From an uncultured Desulfobacter sp. (GTDB taxonomy: Bacteria > Desulfobacterota > Desulfobacteria > Desulfobacterales > Desulfobacteraceae), in contig NZ_OY762614.1 in NCBI RefSeq assembly GCF_963666145.1, positions 3,462,501 through 3,526,500 on the forward strand: a stretch of DNA of 64,000 nt, given 5' to 3'. This document shows, in pieces, positions 18,584 through 27,433 of the stretch. The notes under the pieces are model-generated. The model worked only from the letters and a program-made list of their open reading frames with translations, was not told the DNA's origin and searched no databases. Numbering within the stretch: the stretch's first letter is position 1; each line of letters begins with the position of its first letter. The position numbers were made by a program, and so were the translations under genes.

Positions 18584-21196
18584 ATGGCGCACGCTTGTTC
18601 TTCTCATGGGGTCTTAAAGTTGTGTTTATTTTTATTGACGGTTCTTTTTTTGTTTTCATGTAAACCGGATCTGGATCAACTGGACAAGGATGCTAAAAAT
18701 TTCGTTGAAAGCGAAGTTACCCGGATTTCATCCGATTGGCAGCCGGGTGTGCTTATGGCATCTGTCTATCCCGGCGTCCGGGACGCGTTCAAGCTTCAAA
18801 TCGTGAATCAGGTTTTTTTCCTTTATAAAAAGCTGGGCGCCCTTCATCAGATCAACGATATTACGGGCCAGGCCGCGATCACCCGGACCTTGGACAGCGG
18901 TGAAACAATCACCGGTACCTACCAGGTTGAAGCCGAGTATGCGAACGGGGCAGCCGTGATCCATATTTCCTGCATTATGGACAATGAACAATGGTATATC
19001 ACCGGTTTCCAGGTCAATTCTCCCGTTTTTAACAGCTCGCAGCCGGTATCTGGCGGACCGGCGGAAGAAGGCGGTGAACCCACTGATACCGCAGCCCTTG
19101 AAAAGGAAGTGGGGGATGTACTGGCGGCCGGGGATACGATTACAATACGAAAAAATATTGAAAAATTGCAGATGCTTGCAAAAAAATATGAAGCCTCCGG
19201 TTCCGACGAGAATCTTATCCCCATCCTTGAAAAAATTCTTGAGGCGGATGCCACGGATTTGTCCACCCAGTTTAAACTGGCAACCCTTCTTGCAAAAAAC
19301 GGACATGGGACAAAAGCACGGCAAAAGGCTCTGCAGGTCTATAATTTCTCAGAAGATGAAACACTCATCACCCAGGCCGGGCAGTTTTTAAAAGATCATA
19401 ATTTCCAGCTGCCCCAGCTGCCGGAACCCGCTTTTTCCCATACGGATATTGAGATTGTGATGGTGCCCATGGGCGATGTGAACATGCAGATTCTTGATGA
19501 ATTACGTGTTTTGTTACAGGAAAAACTGGGACTTAACATCACACTTTTGGACCGGAATATTGATCCCGGGCCCTGGGACCGTATGGGATCGGAACCGTAT
19601 TTGAAAAACGTTTGCGAACAGATTCGCAAGTCCCTTTCCAAAACCCAGCACCAGGCCATACTTAACGACCTTGGTATCACAGATGAGGCGCTGGCCGCTT
19701 CGGAGGGGCAAAGCCGTTATATATGGAAATACTTCTCCTTGCTGGGGGATACCGGGAAAAAATACCGGGAGGCATATTATGAAGGGTTGCAGCTTCGGGA
19801 AAATATGCCGCAGTACCTGGCAGGAAATTTGATTGAGCGTTTAAGAGCGACCGTTCCCTTTGGGGAAAATAATAAGATTAAAGGATACATGGGGGTGACT
19901 TCCAGAGGGCTGTATTGTCCCACATGCAATTTCCTTTACGGAAGCGCAGAGTGGGCCTATGGCGTTATCTCCTATGATGGCTTTCTGGCCGCACACAATA
20001 ATGAAGGGGATAACCGGCCGCGCCTGGTTAAACGGCTTTTGAAACAGGCCTTGTCCACCGCCAATTTCATGCTGGGAATTCCAAGGTGCAATACACCGTT
20101 TTGTGCCAGGGCGTATCCCCATTCCCTTCAGGAGCACGATGCTAAATCCGATGATCTTTGTCCGGTGTGCCAATCCCGTCTTGCGCAGTTTAAAGAGAAC
20201 CGTGTCTTTAAGCGGTGCGCCCAGTCGCTTTGCGAGCAGGGTAATGACCTCTTGAAGGCCGGTAAACCCGATGCCGCTGAAAAATATTACCGGCGCGCAC
20301 AGGACGAGGCGCCGAATGCTTCCGAAGTGTATAACCTGATGGCAGACGGTTACTTTGCGGTTGAACGTTTTGATCAGGCTATAAATGCATGGCAGCAGGC
20401 ATATCACCTGAACCCCGACAATTATCTGTATATGTTTAATATAGGGGTGGCCCATTATAAAAGCGGTTGGTATCAATTTGCCCTTGATGCGTTCTCCCGG
20501 GTGCTGGAAAAAAAACCGGACGATGCAAAGGCCCTGGGATGGTCGGGGATCTGTTATTCCCAGATGAAAGCGTATCCCAAAGCCATTTCTTACCTGCAAA
20601 AAGCCATCGCCATTGTTCAGAAAAATATTGACCCGAAAGATATTGACTGGTTCAAATATTTAGCCGCCTGTTTTAACCAAACCGGCCGGCCCGACCAGGC
20701 AATTCACACCATGGAGGAGATGGTCAGGCTGTTTCCCGATGATTATACGGGATATTATTATCTGGCCCGGCAGTTCACGGGCAAAGACCATGCAAGGGCC
20801 ATTGAAAACCTTAGAAAAACCATCGCGTTGAACGCGGGTCTGGCCCCGGCATATGAAATGCTGGGGATAAGTCTTTCCCGGGACGGCAAGCCGGACGAAG
20901 CCATTGACATATTCAAACAGGGGATTGCCGTTGACGGGAAGCGAGCCTCTCTTTTTAATTCCATGGGCTACACCTATTATCTTAAAAAGGCGCATGACCA
21001 GGCCCTGGAAGCGTATGACCGGGCATTAACCCTTAAGCCTGACTTCGCACTCTGCCATTATAACAAGGCCCTTGCCCATTATGCCCTTGGGCAGTTTCCC
21101 TTGGCTGCGTCTCATTTAAAGACCGCTTCATCCCTGGGATACGAAGGGGCTCCGGCATTCCACGAGGCGGTGAATAAGAAACTTGGCACCATGTAA
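18584..21196 (+). CDS. Lipoprotein with degenerate archaemetzincin domain and TPR repeats
   Basis: 870 aa. An N-terminal signal ends in a lipobox (LFLFSC near residue 25), so it should be an envelope lipoprotein. Residues ~285-540 resemble archaemetzincins: IEIVMVPMGDVN, a YMGVTSRGLYCPTCNFLYGSA block, then the metalloprotease region ending LCPVCQSRL. The expected HExxHxxGxxH reads S491-T-x-x-F495-x-x-G498-x-x-R501, so every zinc-binding His and the catalytic Glu are lost. The four structural-zinc Cys positions (C502, C507, C526, C529) remain. Residues ~545-870 hold about eight TPRs. I chose ATG 18584 because GGGGAGG lies 6 nt upstream; a GTG at 18578 falls inside that site. Function unknown; perhaps a protein-binding scaffold. 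Confidence 0.8.
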   Translation: MAHACSSHGVLKLCLFLLTVLFLFSCKPDLDQLDKDAKNFVESEVTRISSDWQPGVLMASVYPGVRDAFKLQIVNQVFFLYKKLGALHQINDITGQAAITRTLDSGETITGTYQVEAEYANGAAVIHISCIMDNEQWYITGFQVNSPVFNSSQPVSGGPAEEGGEPTDTAALEKEVGDVLAAGDTITIRKNIEKLQMLAKKYEASGSDENLIPILEKILEADATDLSTQFKLATLLAKNGHGTKARQKALQVYNFSEDETLITQAGQFLKDHNFQLPQLPEPAFSHTDIEIVMVPMGDVNMQILDELRVLLQEKLGLNITLLDRNIDPGPWDRMGSEPYLKNVCEQIRKSLSKTQHQAILNDLGITDEALAASEGQSRYIWKYFSLLGDTGKKYREAYYEGLQLRENMPQYLAGNLIERLRATVPFGENNKIKGYMGVTSRGLYCPTCNFLYGSAEWAYGVISYDGFLAAHNNEGDNRPRLVKRLLKQALSTANFMLGIPRCNTPFCARAYPHSLQEHDAKSDDLCPVCQSRLAQFKENRVFKRCAQSLCEQGNDLLKAGKPDAAEKYYRRAQDEAPNASEVYNLMADGYFAVERFDQAINAWQQAYHLNPDNYLYMFNIGVAHYKSGWYQFALDAFSRVLEKKPDDAKALGWSGICYSQMKAYPKAISYLQKAIAIVQKNIDPKDIDWFKYLAACFNQTGRPDQAIHTMEEMVRLFPDDYTGYYYLARQFTGKDHARAIENLRKTIALNAGLAPAYEMLGISLSRDGKPDEAIDIFKQGIAVDGKRASLFNSMGYTYYLKKAHDQALEAYDRALTLKPDFALCHYNKALAHYALGQFPLAASHLKTASSLGYEGAPAFHEAVNKKLGTM

Positions 21197-21243
21197 AATT
21201 TGTTTTTTCAAATTTCTAAAAACTTGACCGGAACTTGACTGGT

Positions 21244-21264
21244 GTGCCCGGACAATCCGGGCAC
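21244..21264. terminator. Perfect 9-bp stem hairpin between convergent genes
   Basis: GTGCCCGGA-CAA-TCCGGGCAC lies between the TPR lipoprotein and thiD, which converge. The stem is perfect with a 3-nt loop. There is no strong T-run on either side, so it may act as a weak bidirectional terminator or 3' stabiliser. Confidence 0.5.
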
Positions 21265-21271
21265 GGCAAAG

Positions 21272-22090
21272 CTATGCGTTCTTTTTCCACAACGCATGAA
21301 AATGGTGAACCGGTCCATGTCCTGAACCGGTTTTAATGTCGGCCCCGGCCTTTAATGCCTCAGTGATATAATTTTTGGCCTCGGCTACGGCTGTTTTCAG
21401 ATCCAGTCCCCGGGCAAGACCTGCGGCAATGGCTGATGACAGGGTACACCCTGTCCCATGGCTGTTTTTGGTGTCCACACGGTCCGCTGTGAAGGTGGTT
21501 GTCTGTTTGGATGCGGATTCATAGAGCAGGTCAATGCCCGGTCCCGAGGTCAGGTGCCCGCCCTTGACCAGCACATTGGTTGCGCCAAGATCTGCCAGGG
21601 CCACGGCTGCGTCTTCCATTTTCTCCGGGGTGTCGATGGTTCTGTCCAAAAGCACCGAGGCCTCGGGCAGATTGGGGGTAATCACCGTGGCCAGGGGCAG
21701 CAGACGAGTTTTCAGTGCCGCCACGGCATCATCCTGCAGCAGATTGTCGCCGGATTTGGAGATCATCACCGGGTCGAGTACTATATTGGGGCATTGCCAT
21801 TGTTCAAGTTTGCCTGCCACCACTTCAATGACTTCAGGAGAATGCAGCATGCCTATTTTCACGGCATTGGTGCCGATATCCGACATCACCGCATCAATTT
21901 GTTCGCCGACAAATTCAGGAGGAACAGGAAAGATACCTGTGACCGAGTGGCTATTCTGGGCGGTGAGAGCCGTGATGGCGGACATGCCGAATACCCCGAG
22001 GGCACTGAAGGTTTTCAAATCTGCCTGGATGCCGGCCCCGCCGCCGCTGTCGGACCCTGCGATGGTTAATGCGCGATAGTATGTTTTCAT
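21272..22090 (-). CDS. thiD: Hydroxymethylpyrimidine/phosphomethylpyrimidine kinase
   Basis: Phosphorylates HMP and HMP-P to HMP-PP for thiamin synthesis. 272 aa ribokinase fold with the N-terminal TIAGSDSGGGAGIQADLKTF, DPVMISKSGD, TPNLPEA, LVKGGHL and anion-hole motif SHGTGCTLSSA. It is the last gene of the TPP-riboswitch operon, 4 bp after the binding-protein gene. With an ABC importer upstream and no other thi genes here, its main role may be salvage of imported pyrimidine. Confidence 0.95.
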   Translation of the reverse strand: MKTYYRALTIAGSDSGGGAGIQADLKTFSALGVFGMSAITALTAQNSHSVTGIFPVPPEFVGEQIDAVMSDIGTNAVKIGMLHSPEVIEVVAGKLEQWQCPNIVLDPVMISKSGDNLLQDDAVAALKTRLLPLATVITPNLPEASVLLDRTIDTPEKMEDAAVALADLGATNVLVKGGHLTSGPGIDLLYESASKQTTTFTADRVDTKNSHGTGCTLSSAIAAGLARGLDLKTAVAEAKNYITEALKAGADIKTGSGHGPVHHFHALWKKNA

Positions 22091-22094
22091 AGGT

Positions 22095-23030
22095 TTAATT
22101 GTCCCAGTTGTAAATCAGTGTTTGGGGATTGATTTGGTTTTTAATCAATCCGTATTTCAGGGCAAAATCAATAAAATGCTGCCATTTGCCTGGATCGCTG
22201 AGCTGCCCCGGGGCTGCAAAATATTGTTCTGTCAGGGCAAAGGCTTTGGTTTCTGTCTCTTTATCCACCTCGGGCAGGGCCTTAAGGTAGAGGGTCAGGG
22301 CGGCTTCAGGGTCCTTTTTTATGTCGGCCAGGGCCTTGTGGACCGCCAGGACAAATCCATGTACCGCCTCTTTTTTTGTCTTCAGGGTGGATTCACCCGC
22401 CGCGAAAATCAGCTCTTCGTATTCCGGGATACCGTATTTTTCCAGTTCAAAAAAATGGGCGGTAACGCCTTGCTGGGCCATGGTGACGGTTTCATAAGTC
22501 TTAAAGGGTCCCATGACGGCGGCGACCTGCTTTGAGGCCAGGGCGGGCAGGATGGTGAATCCCACATTCACAGGCGTATAGTCCGTGATACCGTTGATAT
22601 CGGCAAACCCCTTGAGCAGCATGTCCATCAGTCCGGGTACGGTATATCCGATTTTTTTTCCGGCCAGGTCCGCTGGTGTCTTTATGGATTCATCCAGAAA
22701 CATCAAGGTGGTCAGGGGTTTTACCACAAGGGGTGCCACGGCTTTCACCTTGAGTCCTGTATCCGCCGCCATGATGGTCTGGGGCTGATAGGACACCGCC
22801 AGATCCACCTTGCCTGCGGCCGCAAGTTTCAGGGCATCCGAGGTCCCCGAGGGAACGACGATCTCAACGTCCAGTCCCTGGGCTGTAAAATAACCGGATT
22901 CCTGGGCAAGGTAGACGGGCAAATGGTCCACGTTGGGAAACCAGTCGAGCATGAGTGTCAGCTTCTGGGCCAGGGCCGTGCTGCAAAGCATAAAAAAGAT
23001 TATCAGTGGCAGAACAACATAACGTTTCAT
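22095..23030 (-). CDS. Thiamin-pyrimidine ABC transporter substrate-binding protein (NMT1/THI5-like, ThiY type)
   Basis: 311 aa with a signal peptide (cleavage near STALA-Q, residue 21). The NMT1/THI5-like opening LMLDWFPNVDHLPVYLA is followed by the typical type-2 periplasmic fold (DALKLAAAGKVDLAVSYQP; DLAGKKIGYTVPG). The family binds pyrimidine thiamin precursors such as formylaminopyrimidine or HMP. The riboswitch and thiD in the same operon support this ligand class; the exact ligand is inferred. Confidence 0.88.
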   Translation of the reverse strand: MKRYVVLPLIIFFMLCSTALAQKLTLMLDWFPNVDHLPVYLAQESGYFTAQGLDVEIVVPSGTSDALKLAAAGKVDLAVSYQPQTIMAADTGLKVKAVAPLVVKPLTTLMFLDESIKTPADLAGKKIGYTVPGLMDMLLKGFADINGITDYTPVNVGFTILPALASKQVAAVMGPFKTYETVTMAQQGVTAHFFELEKYGIPEYEELIFAAGESTLKTKKEAVHGFVLAVHKALADIKKDPEAALTLYLKALPEVDKETETKAFALTEQYFAAPGQLSDPGKWQHFIDFALKYGLIKNQINPQTLIYNWDN

Positions 23031-23054
23031 AGTTTATCCTCTCTTCTTAAGAAT

Positions 23055-23801
23055 TTAAGTATTCTTCCATGTCACCATTCGTTTTTCAGCAAAACCGACC
23101 AGCGCCCACAACCCAAGCCCCATGGCCGAAAGCCAGAGAATGCAGGCAAAGACCAGGTCCGTGTTCAACCGGGCATTGGACTGGATCATCAGATACCCAA
23201 GCCCTTTCTGGGCGCCCACCCATTCTCCGATGACTGCGCCGATGGTGGCCACGGTAACGCCCACTTTAAGGCCTGAAAAAAATTGGGGCAGCGCCCAGGG
23301 CCAGTAGAGCCGGCGCAGTTTCATCCAGAACCCTGCCCCCATCAGGGTGAATAGCATTCTAAAGTCAGGGTCGCAGCTTTTAAGGCCGGACAGTAGGCTT
23401 ACGGTAATGGGGAAAAAGATGATGACCCAGGCCATGAAGACCTTGGACCAGATGCCGTACCCCAGCCAGATCACTATCAACGGCGCCAGGGCAAACACCG
23501 GCACGGCCTGGGAGGCCACCAGAAATGGGGAAAGTCCTTTTTCAATACCCGGCCGGGCAAACATGAATATGGCCAGCGGAATGGAGGTCACAAGGGCGAG
23601 CGCAATGCCCAGTACAATTTCCAGGGCCGTGGTCAGGGTATGGGGCCATATCAATGCGGCTTTTGTTACCGCACAAAGGCCGATGACTGACGGCGGGGGC
23701 AGGATAAATGCCGGGATGTGCATGACCCGTACAAGTACCTCCCAAAGAATTAATATGGCCAGGGTGAGCACTGCCGGAAAAAGCGTACTTGACCATTTCA
23801 T
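23055..23801 (-). CDS. Thiamin-precursor ABC transporter permease (ThiX type)
   Basis: 248 aa inner-membrane protein with about six hydrophobic segments and the BPD_transp_1 loop (EWVGAQKGLGYLM, the EAA-type motif near residue 190). SsuC/TauC/ThiX-like. Its start overlaps the stop of the ATPase gene by 4 bp, indicating coupled translation. Substrate inferred from the operon. Confidence 0.88.
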   Translation of the reverse strand: MKWSSTLFPAVLTLAILILWEVLVRVMHIPAFILPPPSVIGLCAVTKAALIWPHTLTTALEIVLGIALALVTSIPLAIFMFARPGIEKGLSPFLVASQAVPVFALAPLIVIWLGYGIWSKVFMAWVIIFFPITVSLLSGLKSCDPDFRMLFTLMGAGFWMKLRRLYWPWALPQFFSGLKVGVTVATIGAVIGEWVGAQKGLGYLMIQSNARLNTDLVFACILWLSAMGLGLWALVGFAEKRMVTWKNT

Positions 23802-24553
23802 TGCTGTATCTTCTCCTTTTCGGTCAACAGCCGGGAGAGAATCCGGGCCTTGGTCTCCATAAACTCCGGCCGGCTGAAATCCCTGGGTTTGGATGCCGTG
23901 GGCTGGAATCGTTCCAACATGGTCATGGGAGAAGCGCTTAAAAGAATGATCTCATCGGCCAGGGTCAGGGCCTCTTCAATGTCATGGGTGATCATGAGAA
24001 CGGTCTTGCCGAACTCCTTTTGCAGCATGAGCAGCAGCTTCTGCAGTTCCCGGCGGGTGATGGCGTCCAGGGCGGACAGGGGTTCGTCCAGCAGCACCAG
24101 ATCCCGGTCGAACATCAGGGTGCGGGCCAAAGCGCATCTCTGGCGCATTCCGCCGGATACCTGGTAGGGATAGTGATTCCCGAATCCGGTGAGCCCGATT
24201 TTTTCGAAAATTTGGGCAAGTGTCTGTTTTGCCTGTTTTATGTCTCTTTGGGCACGGGGCTTTGCCTGCACCGGCAACAGACTGTTTTGCTCCAGGGTCA
24301 GCCAGGGCAGCAGCATGTCTTTTTGCTGCATATACGCGGCAAGGCTGCCAAGATGGTCAACGGTGCTGCCCTGCCAGATCAGCCGGCCCTGGTCAGCGGG
24401 AATTATGTCGGTCAAACAGTCAAACAGGGTGGACTTCCCGCACCCGGACGGGCCCACCAGCACTGTAAAGTACCCCTGGGGCAGGGTCAGAGAAAAATTT
24501 TTAAAAACGGCCTGCAAGTCAAATGACTTGGCAAGACCCAGGACTTCAAGCAT
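23798..24553 (-). CDS. Thiamin-precursor ABC transporter ATP-binding protein (ThiZ type)
   Basis: 251 aa. Walker A GPSGCGKST, Q-loop at YMQQKD, signature SGGMRQRCALARTL, Walker B DLVLLDEPLSALD and H-loop THDIEEAL. SsuB/TauB/ThiZ-like. First gene of the operon, with the TPP riboswitch just upstream and a GGTGG ribosome site. Confidence 0.92.
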   Translation of the reverse strand: MLEVLGLAKSFDLQAVFKNFSLTLPQGYFTVLVGPSGCGKSTLFDCLTDIIPADQGRLIWQGSTVDHLGSLAAYMQQKDMLLPWLTLEQNSLLPVQAKPRAQRDIKQAKQTLAQIFEKIGLTGFGNHYPYQVSGGMRQRCALARTLMFDRDLVLLDEPLSALDAITRRELQKLLLMLQKEFGKTVLMITHDIEEALTLADEIILLSASPMTMLERFQPTASKPRDFSRPEFMETKARILSRLLTEKEKIQQ

Positions 24554-24623
24554 ACGTTGCCACCGCTCTTGTTGTTAACCATTGCCGCATGGGTGGTGGT
24601 GGCAGGGGGGAAGGGGAAAAAAA

Positions 24624-24720
24624 GCTTCCCTTCGCCGGTATGATCCGGATCAGGTTCCAAGGGTCAAAACAGGGGTTATCTGTTTTCTCTCAGCCGAATG
24701 CCTTCGGCGCCCCCAGCCTT
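24624..24720 (-). ncRNA. TPP (THI-box) riboswitch
   Basis: On the - strand the THI-box core is clear: GGGGG, then CTGAGAG (24687-24693), then GACCCTTGGAACCTGATCC, and CCGGCGAAGGGAAGC closing the pyrophosphate-binding arm. About 70 bp upstream of the thiZ start. Binding of thiamin pyrophosphate should repress the uptake operon. I see no strong intrinsic terminator in the short leader, so control may be at translation; that is inferred. Confidence 0.93.
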
Positions 24721-25222
24721 CCATTGACTATGCAGTTGAAACGGACTGTAGCACCGCGGTCGTAGTGTGTCAAACCATGAAGCGGACAAAAACAGGGCGC
24801 CCGGTTGGACTGGGCTCCCTGTCTCAGTGGCGCAAACGCGAATAAGGATCGCAGATGAAATAAAGTAGGCTAAATTGCACCGAAGTTTGCCTCATATACA
24901 AGGCGTATTAAAGGCCCGCCTTGACCAGGCCGCTAAAAGCGACGACTGGCCCGAGCGACTTATTTCCCAAATGATTCATCCCTGGGTGGACCAGTTTGCT
25001 GACGGCAAGTGCCGGAATAACAGCAACAAAGGCGGCGACAGCACCAGTCCGGTATATGAATATTCAACCGGGGGGATACGGGACGTACAACCAGTCTGAA
25101 AATGTATGGGAATAGTGTCCGGACTGTTTTTGTTTAGATTATTACGACCACGACCACAATGAGCCGAGCAACAAGCAGGTCGAATTCCAATAAATCAGAG
25201 AGATTCACTTGAAGGGCGACGG
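24721..25222. other. Gene-poor stretch upstream of the TPP riboswitch, bordering IS debris
   Basis: About 500 bp. It must hold the promoter of the thi operon near 24721-24790. An imperfect hairpin (CAGGGCGCCC/GGGCTCCCTG) lies near 24797-24825. An open frame at 24875-25099 gives a peptide I do not recognise. No complete gene is visible; part may be debris from the insertion that truncated the adjacent transposase. Confidence 0.4.
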
Positions 25223-26014
25223 GTGGTTATAAGCACCGATGGTGGACGCACACGGTTAAGAGAGAAGAAAAGAGGTCCCAAAACCCCCAAAAATAGAACC
25301 CGATTTCGTGGGGCGTGGCGAGACCCCAAACTTTTGATTATTTATGTGGTGGATGCCCAGGGAAAACAAGAAAAAAGCTTCTCACCATTTATTGATGGCA
25401 GTTTCAGCGGTCCGGATGGCGTATTCCTCCTGTTAAAGGGGTATTTAAACGCCCTTCATATTCAGAAGTCCGACAAAATCCTGTTTGTTGCAGATGGAGC
25501 ACATTGGATTTGGAACCGAATCCCCGGACTGATCAAAGCATTGGGTTTGGCTCCGCAGCGAGTATATGAACTTCTTGATTTTTACCATGCAGTGGAGCAT
25601 TTGGGTACAGTCTCAGGCCTAAAGAAGACTTGGTCATCCAAAGAGCGCAAACGCTGGGTATCAAAACAGCGGGATTTCTTGCTGAAAGGAAAAGCCGCGG
25701 AGGTAGTCCAGGCCGTCCAGAAACTTTGTCGAGGCAGAAACAGTAAAGCGATTAAGACGGAACGGGATTATTTTGTACGCAATGAAAGACGGCTTGATTT
25801 CCCCACTGTAAAAGCGTTGAATTTACCTATTGGCAGCGGTGCTATTGAAAGTTCAATTCGTAGGGTGGTGAATTTACGTCTGAAAGGTCCATGCTCTTTT
25901 TGGTATCGGGAAAATGCAGAAAAAATGATTATGCTACGATCATACTTTAAAGCAGGGCGTTGGGATTGTTTGAAACTCATGGCAACCACGCACAATCCAA
26001 TGCCGGCGGCATGA
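25223..26014 (+). pseudogene. ISKra4-type transposase, N-terminally truncated
   Basis: 263 residues matching, from memory, the C-terminal half of ISKra4-family transposases: STDGGRTRLREKKRG, GAWRDPKLLIIYVVDAQGK, ADGAHWIWNRIP, ELLDFYHAVEHLG, CRGRNSKAIKTERDYF, LPIGSGAIESSIRRVVNLRLKGP and FWYRENAEKMIMLRSY. Family members are around 450 residues, so roughly the first 150-200 are missing. The frame is open a little upstream but no matching sequence continues. The C-terminal catalytic region is intact, but the protein is unlikely to be active. The downstream boundary abuts an IS1634-type fragment. Confidence 0.8.
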
Positions 26015-26037
26015 CCGGGAAAATGGGAATGCGCCCC

Positions 26038-26385
26038 ATCAAGACTGCGTCCGAGTTTGTAGTGATTGAAGTCCGAGGCTTGCACCCCGGGACGGAACAA
26101 AACATCCAGCGGCTTGTTTTCGAAAAATTGAGGCGTCAGCGACAGCGGCCGATTGGAAAAACCCAGCCCATTGAGAACCATGCCGGCAATAGCTTCTCCG
26201 GCACTGATATTTTCCTTCTCATCTTTTGGTATGCGAGAGTCAATCATTTCGATGATTTTCAAATCCTTGATAACGCCGGCAACAATACCCAAGTGGTCAA
26301 TACGTTCGACTTTAACAGTTTCCAATGTTTGGTGTTTGGCCCTCTGCTTTTGTTGATTATGATAGTGTAAAGAGGGTATATTCAA
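26038..26385 (-). pseudogene. IS1634-type transposase N-terminal fragment
   Basis: About 116 residues from ATG 26385 match the N-terminal domain (DUF4277-like) of IS1634-family transposases: VERIDHLGIVAGVIKDL, IDSRIPKDEKENISAGEA, MVLNGLGFSNRPLSLTPQFF and DFNHYKLGRSLD. After that the frame runs antisense through the ISKra4-type gene and is no longer transposase-like, so the element is cut near 26038. The remaining ~400 residues of the transposase are absent. Confidence 0.78.
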
Positions 26386-26581
26386 ATTTTTTAAAATTCA
26401 ACTGCTCAATGTCGACTATAATTAAGTTTTTAGCAATATATCCGTCCTCTATGTTCGAATTTTTTGAGCATCTTGACAAAAAACGCATGCCTGCTCTAAT
26501 GTATGCCTGGTTTAAAATTGCCGCAGCAGGTGAAACAACTTTGCTTGCCCGTATTTGTTGACCATTAAATTTGGTGGAAAA

Positions 26582-27247
26582 ATGCCAGCTAAATTCAGGA
26601 TTGATCTTGAGGCTGTGGAATATTATCTTAGGACGGTCCAGAAAAATTTTGAACAAATCAATGATTGTTTGGATATGCGCCGGGAACCCATGCGGGATGA
26701 AATTGTTGAAAACATGCTCGCCGGCTATCGGTATATTAACAAACTGCTTGCCCAGGATTTAAGCATGCTGGAGCAGACCGGGCTGCACCACTTTCTTGAG
26801 CTTAATCATATTGTCCTGTGCGGGGAGGACTTAAAAAAAAGAAAGGATTTTGAGCAGCACATCCTGGCCACCAGCGACCGGTTTTATGGTCAAAAGGAGT
26901 TCTGCATCAAGGATCTGCGTTCCTGGGCAAAGGATCATAAGCATGTCACGCCTTGGAAACGTGCCGCCGGAGTATATATCCTGCATGTCAGTCAGCCCCA
27001 GCTTTTTTTTGAAGGCAACCACAGAACCGGCGCGCTTTTGATGAGCAGTATTCTTGTCCGCGCCGGCAAGCCCCCATTTGTACTGACGGTGGACAATGCC
27101 AAAGCCTACTTTGATCCGTCAAGCCTCGCAAAGGCCACAAAAAAGGATTTTATGGGTAAATTATATAAATTGCCGAAAATCAAAAAAAATTTTGCAAAGT
27201 TTCTTGAAGCCCAAGCCAATTCGGAACTGCTGATCAAGGCTCCCTAA
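26582..27247 (+). CDS. Fic-fold protein with catalytic His replaced by Gln
   Basis: 221 aa. The Fic core motif HPFxxGNGRxxR is recognisable as QLFFEGNHRTGA at residues 140-151: Gln140 replaces the catalytic His, Glu144-Gly-Asn146 and Arg148 are kept, His147 replaces Gly. Upstream helices (FLELNHIVL; WKRAAGVYILHV) fit the Fic fold. Fic proteins usually transfer AMP or another phosphate group to target hydroxyls; without the His this one is either inactive, a regulator, or uses altered chemistry. I start at ATG 26582 (GGTGG upstream); a TTG at 26555 would add nine residues. No antitoxin gene is adjacent. It stands between IS debris and pst, cotranscription unlikely. Confidence 0.75.
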   Translation: MPAKFRIDLEAVEYYLRTVQKNFEQINDCLDMRREPMRDEIVENMLAGYRYINKLLAQDLSMLEQTGLHHFLELNHIVLCGEDLKKRKDFEQHILATSDRFYGQKEFCIKDLRSWAKDHKHVTPWKRAAGVYILHVSQPQLFFEGNHRTGALLMSSILVRAGKPPFVLTVDNAKAYFDPSSLAKATKKDFMGKLYKLPKIKKNFAKFLEAQANSELLIKAP

Positions 27248-27339
27248 GTTCTACATCTCTGCTCTCAGAGTTTTAAAAGCCCTGCCCAAAGCGACATTTC
27301 TTCTCTTGTTTTCATGACTTACAAGCCGCTCATCAAATC

Positions 27340-27357
27340 TTAACACAATTATAACAT
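27340..27357 (+). promoter_or_regulatory. Candidate Pho box upstream of pstS
   Basis: TTAACA and TAACAT, spaced by 6 bp, lie ~80 bp before pstS, resembling tandem PhoB/PhoP half-sites. Weak evidence from two hexamers only; expected from the known phosphate control of pst operons. Confidence 0.3.
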
Positions 27358-27433
27358 TTCAATAGTAGAAATATTGGTCATGTTACATCCTAACGAAAAG
27401 TTAAATTTAAAACGTTAATAACAGGAGAATAAA

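Noticed and set aside
19841..20599. A 252-codon antisense frame inside the TPR lipoprotein gene
   Set aside because: The sense strand encodes clear TPRs and Cys motifs; the antisense frame has no family features.
24875..25099. A 74-codon frame upstream of the truncated transposase
   Set aside because: No family match or ribosome site; cannot be linked to the missing transposase N-terminus.
25768..26037. Continuation of the IS1634-type frame antisense through the ISKra4-type gene
   Set aside because: Similarity to IS1634 transposases stops at about 26038; beyond it the frame is a shadow of the + strand transposase.
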